From: Prado023 sp963736425
GTDB taxonomy: Bacteria; Actinomycetota; Actinomycetes; S36-B12; CAIYMF01
Direction: 5' to 3'
Assembly (NCBI GenBank): GCA_963736425.1
Contig: CAVTOX010000017.1
Coordinates: 62,001-126,000, forward strand
Length of the DNA stretch: 64,000 nucleotides
The notes under the pieces are model-generated. The model worked only from the letters and a program-made list of their open reading frames with translations. It had not been told where the DNA came from and ran no database searches. A program made the position numbers and the translations under genes. Positions 1 to 8,858 of the stretch are shown here, piece by piece (position 1 is the stretch's first letter; each line of letters begins with the position of its first letter).

Positions 1-333
1 CTGCGGGGTGCCCGCGCGACCCCACAGGTCGCCGTCGGGGCCGGGTGTCCGGGTGATCCCACCCTTGGTCGCGATCACGATCCGCTCGCGGTCGGCCTCC
101 GACCCGGCCCAGGAGCGCACCGCCTCCCCGACCAGCACCTCGTTGTGCCCGAAGTGCTCCCCGTCGGGGGCGTAGATGTCGGCGGTGTCCACGAGTGTCA
201 CGCCGCTGTCCAGGGCGGCGTGCACAGTGGCCAGCGCGCGGGGACGCTCGGCCAGCATGGTGGGGTCGGACAGGGGCATGGCACCCAGCCCGATGGGGTG
301 CACGGACAGGTCTGCGATGCGTCGGGGGGTCAT
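1..333 (-). CDS. Aldo/keto reductase, N-terminal part
   Basis: NAD(P)H-dependent oxidoreductase of the aldo/keto reductase TIM-barrel family; substrate unknown. The 111 visible residues carry the family start (IGLGAMPLSD), the VDTADIYA motif with the catalytic Asp (about D49) and Tyr (about Y54), and the catalytic Lys in VIATKGG (about K90). The catalytic His and the rest of the barrel lie beyond the left edge of the window. It diverges from the phosphatase gene at 385 across only 51 bp. The start is the ATG at 333; a TATCCG hexamer upstream may be its -10. Family assignment is firm, specificity is not. Confidence 0.9.
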   Translation of the reverse strand, partial: MTPRRIADLSVHPIGLGAMPLSDPTMLAERPRALATVHAALDSGVTLVDTADIYAPDGEHFGHNEVLVGEAVRSWAGSEADRERIVIATKGGITRTPGPDGDLWGRAGTPQ

Positions 334-371
334 GGGCGGAGCCTGCCACGGATAGGGCAGGTGTTTCCCAC

Positions 372-377
372 TAGCCT
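372..377 (+). promoter_or_regulatory. -10 element, leaderless start of PP2C gene
   Basis: TAGCCT followed by 7 nt and the ATG at 385. No ribosome binding site precedes that ATG. Confidence 0.55.
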
Positions 378-384
378 GAAACCC

Positions 385-1941
385 ATGACGTTGCGGCACC
401 GGGTGATGGCAGTCGCCCTCGCGGCGCTCGCGATCATCGCAGTGCTCGGCGCGCAGCTGGTCCTGAGGTACGCCGATACCCAGCGCAGCCTGTCGGAGGT
501 CGTCGACGTCCTGGCCCCGGCCAGCACCGCCGTGGCTGACCTCAACGAGGACATCAACAACATGGAGCGCCGGCTGCGCATCTACGTGTCGTCGGACTCC
601 ACCGGGATGGGCCTGCTGTATGAGGCGGCCGTCGTATCGGCCCAGGCCAACCTGGGGGACCTGACCACCCTTCTCGAGGGCCGGGAGCCGGACAGCACGC
701 TGGTCAGGGATGTGGAGTCCGACCTCGAGGCATGGCTGGCGACAGTGGGCGATCCCGTGACCTCGGCCATGGACGACGGCAAACGGAAGGTCGCCCAGAG
801 GATCCTGGACTCCTCGGAGTCCCAGTCGGCCTACGTCCAGCTGACCTCCGACACCTTCCGGCTGTCGTCGTTGCTCACGCGCCAGCAGAACGAGACGCTG
901 GACGACCTCTCGGCGGCCGCCACCCGGCTGGCCTGGACTCTGGGTGCCGCCCTCGTCGTCCTGCTCCTGCTACCCCTGGCCACGTACGTGGCGGTGCGCC
1001 GGCACGTCCTCAAGCCGATCGCGGCGCTGCGCGAGCAGTTGCGTGAGTCCGCCACTGCCGAACACCACAACGCTGTGATCGTCCCGGTGGGACCGCCCGA
1101 GCTTCGCGACCTGGGCGCGGACGCGGAGGCCCTGCGCCGGGCGCTGGTCCACGAGATCGATGAGGCCAACGCCGCCCGGGAGGCCCTTGAGCAGGAGGGC
1201 CCCGTGGTCGAGGCGATCCGCCGGGAGTTGGCCGCCCGTACGGGGGCCGCACCGCTGGGCGTGACCATCGCAGGCGTCCTGCGACCCGCCGAGGGGGTCC
1301 TGGCTGGGGACTTCTGGGACCGGATCCCGCTGACCGACGGTCGCGCCGCCGCGGTGATCTGCGACGTGTCCGGGCACGGCCCGCGTGCGGGGATCGTGGC
1401 GATGCGGCTCAAGACCTCGATCACCCTGGGCCTGGTCGCCGGCCAGGACCCGCCGCAGATCCTGCACCGGGCCTGCGATGCGTTCGCCGATGAGCCCGGG
1501 CGGTTCGCAACGGCTGTCATCCTGATCGCCGATGCTGGCAGGGGCGAGGTGCACTGGGTCAACGCCGGGCACCCCGCGCCCCGGATCATCCGGGCCGACG
1601 GCACGATCGTGCGGATGGGCACGACCGGCCCGATGATCAGCTGGCTCGGCGGCACCTGGTCGATGAGCACGGCGGACCTCAATCCCTCCGACGTCGTCCT
1701 GGCGTTCACCGACGGCATCCTCGAGAGCCGCGACCTGGCCGGCGACGAACTCGGTGACGACGACCTGGACACCCACCTGCGCACGGCGGCCGAGGCGGGC
1801 AACGATCCCGCCGAGGTCATCGCCCAGGTGCTGGCCACGGTTCGCGAGCGCGCCGACGACCTGGGCCGTGACGACGTGACGCTCGTCGCCCTGCGCCTGG
1901 ATCCGCAGCCGAGCCCGCGGATCCCCGAACCCCGGCGCTAG
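385..1941 (+). CDS. Membrane SpoIIE/PP2C-type serine phosphatase
   Basis: Membrane sensor phosphatase of the type that dephosphorylates anti-sigma-factor antagonists (RsbU/SpoIIE class). The 518-residue protein has one membrane segment at about 7-27, an extracytoplasmic helical sensor region, a second segment at about 181-205, a HAMP-like linker and a C-terminal PP2C/SpoIIE domain from about residue 295. Metal-binding acidic motifs are visible: GDFWD (about 307), CDVSGHGPRA (about 326) and GRDDVT (about 495). A GTG further upstream (145) is in frame, but the ATG at 385 fits the first membrane helix and sits 7 nt after a TAGCCT -10, so it is preferred. No partner switch genes (anti-sigma or STAS) lie beside it. 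Confidence 0.87.
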   Translation: MTLRHRVMAVALAALAIIAVLGAQLVLRYADTQRSLSEVVDVLAPASTAVADLNEDINNMERRLRIYVSSDSTGMGLLYEAAVVSAQANLGDLTTLLEGREPDSTLVRDVESDLEAWLATVGDPVTSAMDDGKRKVAQRILDSSESQSAYVQLTSDTFRLSSLLTRQQNETLDDLSAAATRLAWTLGAALVVLLLLPLATYVAVRRHVLKPIAALREQLRESATAEHHNAVIVPVGPPELRDLGADAEALRRALVHEIDEANAAREALEQEGPVVEAIRRELAARTGAAPLGVTIAGVLRPAEGVLAGDFWDRIPLTDGRAAAVICDVSGHGPRAGIVAMRLKTSITLGLVAGQDPPQILHRACDAFADEPGRFATAVILIADAGRGEVHWVNAGHPAPRIIRADGTIVRMGTTGPMISWLGGTWSMSTADLNPSDVVLAFTDGILESRDLAGDELGDDDLDTHLRTAAEAGNDPAEVIAQVLATVRERADDLGRDDVTLVALRLDPQPSPRIPEPRR

Positions 1942-2093
1942 GGCGAACCTCGTAGGGATGAAAGTCCCCGAGCGTAGGGCACCCAGGGCGCGGAAGATAC
2001 GGATTTCCTCCGATGTGGCCGACCCACCTCAGCGCGGATCGTGGTGATCGGGCCAGAGAGGCCCAGCCCCGCAGGGCCACCGAGGAGGACACC

Positions 2094-2327
2094 ATGTACG
2101 CCAGCGCTCACCTGGACCTGATCCGCGCAGCAGTCGCGGAGAGGCTCGAGGGATCGACTCGAGGGACTGAGACGGTCCGGCTGCCCGCCGCCCCGGCGCG
2201 GATCACCACGTGGGGACCCCGGGCCAGTCGTCGGTCGGCACCGGCCACGACACCCCGGGCACTCGAAGTCCCCAGCCCCCGGGACGTCGATCTGTCGACC
2301 TCCGCCCGGGTGCTTCTGGATGCGTGA
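2094..2327 (+). CDS. Small hypothetical protein
   Basis: A 77-residue protein starting MYASAHLDLIRAAVAERLEG, with a predicted amphipathic N-terminal helix and a disordered Pro/Arg-rich tail. A strong ribosome binding site (GAGGAGG) lies 5 nt before the ATG. Its stop codon overlaps the first possible ATG of the LuxR-type regulator, which suggests translational coupling. I do not recognise a family. The strong SD and the coupled stop are the main support that it is real. Confidence 0.6.
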   Translation: MYASAHLDLIRAAVAERLEGSTRGTETVRLPAAPARITTWGPRASRRSAPATTPRALEVPSPRDVDLSTSARVLLDA

Positions 2328-5266
2328 TGCCTGGGACTGGCACGATGGTCGCCATGTCGCGTGGCGCCCTGGCCGATCCGATGCGAGTCCCACTTGTGGG
2401 CCGCGCCGGCGAGGTGCTCGAGATGCGGCAGTGGTTCGCACTGGCCGATGACGGTGAGCCGCAGACAGTCGTCGTGGGCGGCGAGGCCGGGATCGGCAAG
2501 TCCCGACTCATCGCCGAGTTCGCGGCCACAGTGCCCGCAGGCATCCGATTGATGGTCGGGCACTGCCTGGAGCTCGGCCCGGACGGACCACCGTTCGCGC
2601 CGTTCTCGACGATGCTCCGCTCACTGGTCACGGACCTCGGGGCCGAGCAGCTCGCCGACCTTGCGGGTCCTGGACGGGCCGACCTGGCCGGCCTCGCCCC
2701 CGAGTTGGGGCCGGCGGCGCCGGCCGACCCGTTGGGCCGAGGTCGGCTCTTCGAAGCGGTGGCAACCTTGGTCGAGAACCTCGCCGCGGTTGAGGCGCTG
2801 GTCCTCGTGGTCGAGGACCTGCACTGGTCGGACTCGTCGTCGCGTGATCTGCTGCGCTTCCTGCTGCGCACCGTCAACGACTCCCGGGTCCTGTTCGTGC
2901 TCACCTACCGCAAGGACGAGATGCATCGCAGCCACCCCCTGCTCCCGTGGCTGGGGGAGGTCGACCGGTTGCCGATGTCGCACCGGATCGCGTTGGAGCG
3001 CCTCGGCGACGCTGAGGTCGAGCTCCTGGTCCACGAGATCGCCGGCGAGCTGCCCCCCAGGACGGTGGCGCGGATCCGGGAGCGCAGCCAGGGCATCCCG
3101 TTCTTCGTCGAGGAGCTCACGGACTGCTGCGACCGCGAGATCACCACGATCCCTGAGACGCTCAAGGACCTGATGCTCGCCCGCTTGGACGGCCTGTCCC
3201 CGCAGACCCGCGACATCCTGCGGATCGCCTCTGCTGCTGGCACGCTGGTTGATCACCCCGTCCTGCTCGCAGTGGTCGACAGCGACGAGCAGAGCCTCGA
3301 GTCCGCCCTCCGGGAGGCCGTGGGCGGACAGGTGCTGGTCGTCGACCGCGCTCGGGAGGCGTACGCCTTCCGGCACGCACTCATGCGCGAGGCGGTCCAT
3401 GCTGACCTGCTGCCCGGGGAGCACGCACGCCTGCACGCCCGGTACGCCCAGGCCCTGGAGAAGCTCGGCCGCCCCGAGCAGGCGGGGGAGATCGCCCACC
3501 ACTGGAGCTCCGCGCACGAGGCCGACAAGTCCTTCGAGTGGTCGCTGCGGGCAGCGGACCACTCACGGTCGATCTATGCCTGGCAGGAGCAGCTGGTCCA
3601 CCTCGAGCGTGCGGTCGAGCTCTGGGACCAGGTGACCGCCCCCGCGGAGCGCGCTGGCTTCGACCGCGCGCAGCTGCTGAGCCGGACCAGCCGTGCGGCC
3701 GCGAACGTGGGCCTGCCCGACCGGGCGATCGCCCTGATCGACGCGGCCATCGCGGATCTGGGCCCCGACGCGGACCCGCAGCGCGTGTCCCACCTGCTCG
3801 TGAAGCGCGCCATCCAGTGCGAGGGCGCCCAGCTCGATCCCTTCGCTGACCTGCGCCGGGCCGCCGATCTGGCGGCACCTGGGTCGGCGGACCTCGCCGC
3901 GGCGCTGGCGGCCACGGCCGCGCTGACGATGGTCGAGGCCGACCTCGAGCCCGCGCTGGACCTGGCCCAGCGGGGAGTCGCGGCAGCCGAGGAGTCCGGG
4001 GACGACAAGCAGCGGAGCCACTCGCACAACACCCTGGGGTGCATCCTGTTCCAGGTCGGCCGATCCGAGGAGGGGCAGGTCCACCTGGACTTGGCTCGGG
4101 ACATCGCCCGGGCGCAGGGCGCAGGCCCCGAGCTCTTCCGCTACTACGGCAACTACTCCGACGTCCTCATCGGAGCGGGCCGCTACGCCGCGGCCATCGA
4201 CTTGGCCCGCGAGGGCCGTGCCGCGAGCGCAGAGCGCGGCCTGTCCCGCACCCAGGGGGCGTTCATGGCAGGCAACGAGGCAGAGGCCGCCGTGCTGGCC
4301 GGCCAGTGGGACCTGGCGATGACGACGATCGACGAGGCCATGCGCCTCGAGCCGCCGCCGACGACACGCGGGCACCTCAGTGCGCTCAGGGCGCTCGTGC
4401 AGGTGCGCCGAGGGGACTTCACCGGGGCCGCCGACAGCGTGGATCGAGCATCCGAGCAGCTCTCCCGGGCAAGGCGACAGCCCCAGCACATGCTGCCGCT
4501 GGCTGTGGCCAGGGCGGAGATCGCCACGGCCGAAGGAGACCCGGGAGCGGCGCTGACGACCCTTCGGGAGGCCGCGGTGGCCGCCGGGCCGACCCCGCCG
4601 GCCGCCGCCGGGTGGCCCTTCGTCTGGGCCTGGGGCAGGCTGCTTCTCGATGCTGCGGTACCGGCCCCCGCTGAACTCGCCCCCATGGTGGGGCACCTGT
4701 GCCGGGTCAGCCCCCACAGCGCGTGGCGGGCGGTGACAGCGGCTCAGGCAGCGACGCTGTCCCCGATCGGCCCTGCCGGGGCCGCGAGCGGGACCGGCGA
4801 TCCGCCGGACTGGAGAGCAGCCTGTGCCGCGCTGGCCGCCGCGGAGGGCATGTTCATGGAGGAGGCCGATGCCCGGCTACGTGCGGGCGAGCAGGCCCTG
4901 CGCGATGGACGTGCCGACGAGGCCCGGGCCGACATCCTCGCCGCCTGGACGCTGATCGGTGAGCTCGGCGCCCTGTCGTTGGTGCCTCGTGCCAGTCGGA
5001 TTGCCGCGGCCGCGCAGGTGCCGCTTCCACGGCCGGACCGATCCCAGCGGGCCATCGCCGGTGGCTCGGTGGAGGAGGTCCTCACCCCCCGCGAACGGGA
5101 GGTCCTCGACCTGGTGGCCGCTGGCCGCAGCAACCGGGCCATCGCCGAGGAGCTGTTCATCTCGGTGAAGACCGTGTCCGTGCACGTGTCGAACATCCTT
5201 GCCAAGCTGGGGGTGTCGTCACGTACCGAGGCCGCGGCGTGGGCACACGCGCGAGCGAACCGCTGA
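2327..5266 (+). CDS. LuxR-family regulator with AAA ATPase domain (LAL/MalT type)
   Basis: Large ATP-dependent transcription activator of 979 residues. The N-terminal STAND/AAA ATPase has a Walker A motif GGEAGIGKSRL (about residue 50) and a Walker B motif LVLVVEDLHWSD; a long alpha-helical repeat region (TPR-like) follows, and a C-terminal LuxR helix-turn-helix begins near residue 918 (LTPREREVLDLVAAG ... NRAIAEELFIS). Regulators of this build respond to small molecules or proteins bound by the helical repeats; the signal is unknown. Starts at 2327, 2345 and 2354 are all in frame; 2327 overlaps the stop of the small upstream ORF. No obvious target operon adjoins it. Confidence 0.88.
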   Translation: MPGTGTMVAMSRGALADPMRVPLVGRAGEVLEMRQWFALADDGEPQTVVVGGEAGIGKSRLIAEFAATVPAGIRLMVGHCLELGPDGPPFAPFSTMLRSLVTDLGAEQLADLAGPGRADLAGLAPELGPAAPADPLGRGRLFEAVATLVENLAAVEALVLVVEDLHWSDSSSRDLLRFLLRTVNDSRVLFVLTYRKDEMHRSHPLLPWLGEVDRLPMSHRIALERLGDAEVELLVHEIAGELPPRTVARIRERSQGIPFFVEELTDCCDREITTIPETLKDLMLARLDGLSPQTRDILRIASAAGTLVDHPVLLAVVDSDEQSLESALREAVGGQVLVVDRAREAYAFRHALMREAVHADLLPGEHARLHARYAQALEKLGRPEQAGEIAHHWSSAHEADKSFEWSLRAADHSRSIYAWQEQLVHLERAVELWDQVTAPAERAGFDRAQLLSRTSRAAANVGLPDRAIALIDAAIADLGPDADPQRVSHLLVKRAIQCEGAQLDPFADLRRAADLAAPGSADLAAALAATAALTMVEADLEPALDLAQRGVAAAEESGDDKQRSHSHNTLGCILFQVGRSEEGQVHLDLARDIARAQGAGPELFRYYGNYSDVLIGAGRYAAAIDLAREGRAASAERGLSRTQGAFMAGNEAEAAVLAGQWDLAMTTIDEAMRLEPPPTTRGHLSALRALVQVRRGDFTGAADSVDRASEQLSRARRQPQHMLPLAVARAEIATAEGDPGAALTTLREAAVAAGPTPPAAAGWPFVWAWGRLLLDAAVPAPAELAPMVGHLCRVSPHSAWRAVTAAQAATLSPIGPAGAASGTGDPPDWRAACAALAAAEGMFMEEADARLRAGEQALRDGRADEARADILAAWTLIGELGALSLVPRASRIAAAAQVPLPRPDRSQRAIAGGSVEEVLTPREREVLDLVAAGRSNRAIAEELFISVKTVSVHVSNILAKLGVSSRTEAAAWAHARANR

Positions 5267-5332
5267 CTGTCGTCGGCATCCGCCGTCAACCGACGCCGGG
5301 CAGCCTCGACCGCCCCCCGCCCCCTCCCGCCA

Positions 5333-7306
5333 CTACTCCAGGAAGCCGCCGGACTGGTGGGACCAGAGTCCCGCGTAGACCCCACCGGCCGCAAGGAGCT
5401 CGGTATGCGAGCCCTGCTCGACGATCCGGCCGTCGGCCAGGACCACGATCCGGTCCATCGCCTGGACCGTGCTCAGGCGATGGGCGATCACGATCGTGGT
5501 GCGTCCCTTCATGGCCTCGGAGAGGGCGGCCTGGATGTGCACCTCGCTCTCGCTGTCCAGCGCTGAGGTGGCCTCGTCGAGGACCAGGAGGTTGGCATCC
5601 TTGAGCACGGCGCGGGCGATCGCGATCCGCTGGCGCTGGCCGCCGGACAGCTTCACGCCGCGCTCGCCGACCGTGGTGTCGTACCCCGCCGGGAGCCTGG
5701 CGATGAACTCGTCGGCGCTGGCCTTCACCGCTGCCTCGTGGACGAGCTCGGGTGTGGCCCCGGGTCGGCCGTAGGCGATGTTGTCCGCGATCGAGCGGTG
5801 GAAGAGCAGCGGCTCCTGGGCGACGTAGGCGATCGAGCGGCGCAGCGAGGCCTGGGTGACGTCGCGCAGGTCCTGGCCGTCGATTCGGATCGCCCCGGAG
5901 TCGACGTCGGAGAACCGCAGCAGCAGCCGCGTCAGCGTCGTCTTTCCGCTGCCCGAGTGGCCGACCAGGCCGATCTTCTCGCCCGGCTCGATGGTCAGGG
6001 TGAAGTCCCGGAACAGGGCATCCTCGCCGGCCCCGTCGTGGGTGAAGGTGACGTGGTCGAACTCGACGGCACCCGGTCCGCGCCGGAAGTCGACGTCGGT
6101 CGTGTCGGCGACGGCCGGGGGGATGTCGAGGATCTCGACCATGTCGTGGGCGTCGCCCATGACGCGGTTGTAGTTGCGCATGACCTGGGTGATCTCCCAG
6201 AGCTGGTCGGTCACCGTCAGGGTGTAGGTCGTGGCCAGGTACACGGAGGCCACCGACAGGTACCGCTGCTCGGAGGCCACGACCGCCGCGAGCACCGCGC
6301 CGGTGTTCATGATCGCGATCACCGCCGAGAAGCCCGACGAGTACCCGAGGAACGAGCGCATCACGTTCAGCGAGTTCGTGCGCCACTGGCCGGCTGCCAG
6401 GCGGGCTCCGGCGTTCTCAGTCGCCTCGGCACCTGCGGCCTTGACCGCCGAGATGTTGCTCATCACGTCGGCCAGGAAGCCGGTCATGTGCGTGGAGGAC
6501 TGCGCCTCGATCACGTTCAGTCGCTCCATCGAGCGACCGGAGTAGACGACGAACCCGCCGAAGACCAGCGTCATGCCCAGCAGGAACACCGCGTACCACG
6601 GGAGGATGAAGGCCATGATGACCACGGCGGCCACGACCGTGGTCAGGACGGGGACCACCTGCCAGACAACGGTGTCCCAGAACATCTCGAAGGCGCCCGT
6701 GAACTTGTTGGTCTGCGAGACCAACGATCCGGAGAACCGGTCGGAGTGGAACCCCAGGCTCTGGCGGGTCAGGTGGTCGAATACGCGCTGGAACAGCCGC
6801 TTCATCGCCATGACCTCGAAGGACCACGCCGCGTACAGCGCGATCCGCCAACCCACGACCTGGCCGAGGAGCTGCGAGAGGCCGTAGGCCAGGACGAGCG
6901 GCCATCCGGACTCCCAGGTCACGGTGCCGTCCTGGACCTGCGTCAGCAGCAGTGAGATGACGTAGGGCCCGACGAAGCGCGCGAAGAGGACGGTGATGAC
7001 CGGAACCACCAGTGCGAGCCCCAGGCGCCACGGGAACTCCGCTGCGGCCGACCAGTACAGCCTCAGCGTCTGGCGGGTCAGGGGCTTCTTGCGCGTCGGT
7101 TGGGCGGACGCCGAGGGGTCCGCCCCGCTGGCGTCGTCGGCGGTGGGCTCGTCGACGGCCGGCTCGACGGCGGCGGGCTCGACGGCGGTGGGCTCGACGG
7201 CGGTGGGCTCGTCGGTGGCGGGCTCGGTGCTGGATCGCTCCTCGGGCGCGGCGAAACCGGCGACCGGGCTCCCGGTCGCCTGCTCGTCGTTGTCGTCCCC
7301 AGGCAT
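5333..7306 (-). CDS. ABC transporter, fused membrane and ATPase domains
   Basis: ABC exporter half-transporter (657 residues) that would work as a dimer. After an acidic, disordered N-terminus (about 1-70) with repeated TAVEP units come six predicted membrane helices (about 85-370) and an ATPase domain. Visible motifs are Walker A GHSGSGKTT, signature LSGGQRQR, Walker B LLVLDEATS and the H-loop IAHRLS. All catalytic residues are intact, so it should be active; the substrate cannot be told. The start at 7306 (MPGDDND) is chosen because in-frame codons further upstream run into the dispersed repeat at 7382-7468. Confidence 0.9.
   Translation of the reverse strand: MPGDDNDEQATGSPVAGFAAPEERSSTEPATDEPTAVEPTAVEPAAVEPAVDEPTADDASGADPSASAQPTRKKPLTRQTLRLYWSAAAEFPWRLGLALVVPVITVLFARFVGPYVISLLLTQVQDGTVTWESGWPLVLAYGLSQLLGQVVGWRIALYAAWSFEVMAMKRLFQRVFDHLTRQSLGFHSDRFSGSLVSQTNKFTGAFEMFWDTVVWQVVPVLTTVVAAVVIMAFILPWYAVFLLGMTLVFGGFVVYSGRSMERLNVIEAQSSTHMTGFLADVMSNISAVKAAGAEATENAGARLAAGQWRTNSLNVMRSFLGYSSGFSAVIAIMNTGAVLAAVVASEQRYLSVASVYLATTYTLTVTDQLWEITQVMRNYNRVMGDAHDMVEILDIPPAVADTTDVDFRRGPGAVEFDHVTFTHDGAGEDALFRDFTLTIEPGEKIGLVGHSGSGKTTLTRLLLRFSDVDSGAIRIDGQDLRDVTQASLRRSIAYVAQEPLLFHRSIADNIAYGRPGATPELVHEAAVKASADEFIARLPAGYDTTVGERGVKLSGGQRQRIAIARAVLKDANLLVLDEATSALDSESEVHIQAALSEAMKGRTTIVIAHRLSTVQAMDRIVVLADGRIVEQGSHTELLAAGGVYAGLWSHQSGGFLE
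7135..7250. repeat. 15-bp-period repeat encoding TAVEP units
   Basis: Several imperfect copies of a 15-bp unit (core GGCTCGACGGCGGTG) lie inside the N-terminal coding part of the ABC transporter and give repeated Pro-x-Ala-Val-Glu residues. It is low-complexity, probably an unstructured cytoplasmic tail. Confidence 0.75.
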
Positions 7307-7381
7307 CGAACAAGCATGGACCCGCCCCGCCCCACCCCCCAAATCCCCGCCTGCCCGCCCCGTTCCCCCCGCGCCCGGAAT

Positions 7382-7468
7382 CCCGATCTGATCCAACTCC
7401 CGGGCCGAACACGCGCCCGAGACCTGGAGCAAACCGCGAACACCGCCCGAGACCTGGAGCAAACCGCG
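7382..7468. repeat. Dispersed intergenic repeat, copy A
   Basis: About 87 bp that align almost end to end with 29268-29352 (shared blocks CCCGATCTGATCCAAC and GCCCGAGAC). Within this copy a 25-bp stretch is duplicated exactly with 30-bp spacing (7415-7439 and 7445-7469). It starts about 10 bp beyond the stop of trmL and lies between trmL and the ABC transporter start. Confidence 0.8.
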
Positions 7469-7478
7469 ATCTTGGCCT

Positions 7479-7943
7479 CTAGCTGGCGCCGGCGAACCCG
7501 TTCTGCCGCCATGCCTCGTAGATGGTGACCGCTACCGCGTTGGACAGGTTCAACGAGCGGTTCCCGGGCAGCATCGGGAGCCGCAGCCGTCGGTCCGGGC
7601 CGAACGTGTCGAGCACGTCGTCGGGCAGTCCGGTCGGCTCCGGGCCGAACAGGAACACGTCCCCGGGCTCAAGCCTGAGCCGATGGGGCGGGGTGCCGCC
7701 GCGTGCGGTGGTGGCGAACCATCGCCGGTCGGCCAACGCCTCCCGGGCAGCGGCCAGGCTGGGGTGGACGGTCACCACCGCCATGTCGTGGTAGTCCAGC
7801 CCGGCGCGGCGCACCCGCGGCTCATCGAGCTCGAAGCCCAGCGGCTCGACGAGGTGCAGCCGACAGCCGGTGTTGGCGCAGAGCCGGATCGCGTTGCCCG
7901 TGTTGGGCGGGATCTGCGGGGAGAACAGGACGACGTCGAACAC
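7479..7943 (-). CDS. trmL: tRNA (cytidine/uridine-34-2'-O)-methyltransferase TrmL
   Basis: SPOUT-fold methyltransferase (154 residues) that 2'-O-methylates the wobble base of tRNA-Leu isoacceptors using S-adenosylmethionine. The family start MFDVVLFSPQIPPNTGNAIR, the LFGPEPTGLP motif and the C-terminal knot segment RSLNLSNAVAV are intact and the length is typical. It lies upstream of the ABC exporter on the same strand, separated by the dispersed repeat, so an operon is unlikely. A tRNA-Leu gene sits elsewhere in this window (51211). Confidence 0.93.
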   Translation of the reverse strand: MFDVVLFSPQIPPNTGNAIRLCANTGCRLHLVEPLGFELDEPRVRRAGLDYHDMAVVTVHPSLAAAREALADRRWFATTARGGTPPHRLRLEPGDVFLFGPEPTGLPDDVLDTFGPDRRLRLPMLPGNRSLNLSNAVAVTIYEAWRQNGFAGAS

Positions 7944-7958
7944 GGCGGCGGCCCGGGC

Positions 7959-8858
7959 TCAGGACCCGGGGGTGACGATCAGCCAGTCGCGAAGGTTGCC
8001 GGTCTTGTCCTTGCCCGCGTCGTCGAACAGGAAGGCGATGTCCGTGGTGTCGTTGTTCCAGCGCACTCCTGTTCCTGCGTAGAAGAAGCGGTCGTCCTTG
8101 CTGCCGTCCGGGGCGACACCGAGCTCTCCTGAGCTGGAGAAGACCACGACGTAGTCATCGGCGCGGACCACCGCGCCCTTGGGGAAGAAGTAGGCGTTCA
8201 GCGGGGAGGTGTCCTGGACCATCCAGCCGCGCAGGTCGATGTCGTGGTCGGAGCCGTTGTAGATCATGACGAATTCGGCGTCGGCACCGTGGCCCGGCCC
8301 GTCGGGGAGGACCTCCAGGGACAGGTGCTCCTCGTCCGCTGCTGAGCCGCTCGAACCGCACGCGGTCGGGTCGTACACGCCGACCTGCTTCGCCGACGCC
8401 GCCAGGGAAAGGTCCAGGTACTCCTCGTTGTGGACGTCCTCCCCGATGAACGGGAAGGGGAAGACCACTCCACGTGAGAGCAGGCCCGGGGCGATGTCGA
8501 CCCACTCGCCGTCGACCTCGATGTGGACCGTCCGCTTGATTCGCCAGACGCCGGTTGGCGCATTGCCCGAGGTCTCCTTGCGGCTGGTCAGCCGGACCTC
8601 CGTGCCCTCGGGGAGGATCTCCCGGAGGGCGGCCTTCGCCTCCTGGCCTCCGCACCAGGAGGACTCCGGCGCCTGTATCCCCACGACCCGGACGCGCACC
8701 AGACCGGTCTCGGTCGTCATGTCGAATGTGTCACCGTCGAGCACCACAGCGACCACGCCGGACTCACGCCATTGCTCTTTGGTGGGGCGCGCCTGCGCCG
8801 AGGGGATCGCCACGACCACGAGGAGCGCGGCGAGGGCAGCCGCAAACAGGCGCCTCAT
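7959..8858 (-). CDS. Secreted thermonuclease-like protein with lamin-tail domain
   Basis: A 299-residue exported protein: signal peptide (about 1-23, ending ...PSAQA), a staphylococcal-nuclease-like (SNase) domain with LDGDTFDM and VRVVGIQAPES (catalytic Arg/Glu region), and a C-terminal lamin-tail domain (about 175-299, recognisable by VMIYNGSDHDIDLRGWMVQD). Such proteins degrade extracellular DNA/RNA; the lamin-tail domain is often linked to nucleases and surface attachment. The third SNase catalytic Arg is not clearly identifiable, so activity is probable, not certain. Its ATG overlaps the stop of the upstream coiled-coil gene (ATGA), so the two are co-translated. Confidence 0.85.
   Translation of the reverse strand: MRRLFAAALAALLVVVAIPSAQARPTKEQWRESGVVAVVLDGDTFDMTTETGLVRVRVVGIQAPESSWCGGQEAKAALREILPEGTEVRLTSRKETSGNAPTGVWRIKRTVHIEVDGEWVDIAPGLLSRGVVFPFPFIGEDVHNEEYLDLSLAASAKQVGVYDPTACGSSGSAADEEHLSLEVLPDGPGHGADAEFVMIYNGSDHDIDLRGWMVQDTSPLNAYFFPKGAVVRADDYVVVFSSSGELGVAPDGSKDDRFFYAGTGVRWNNDTTDIAFLFDDAGKDKTGNLRDWLIVTPGS

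Noticed and set aside
145..384. GTG-initiated 80-residue N-terminal extension of the PP2C phosphatase
   Set aside because: It overlaps the divergent aldo/keto reductase, has no domain character, and the ATG at 385 has a -10 at the leaderless distance and begins the membrane helix.
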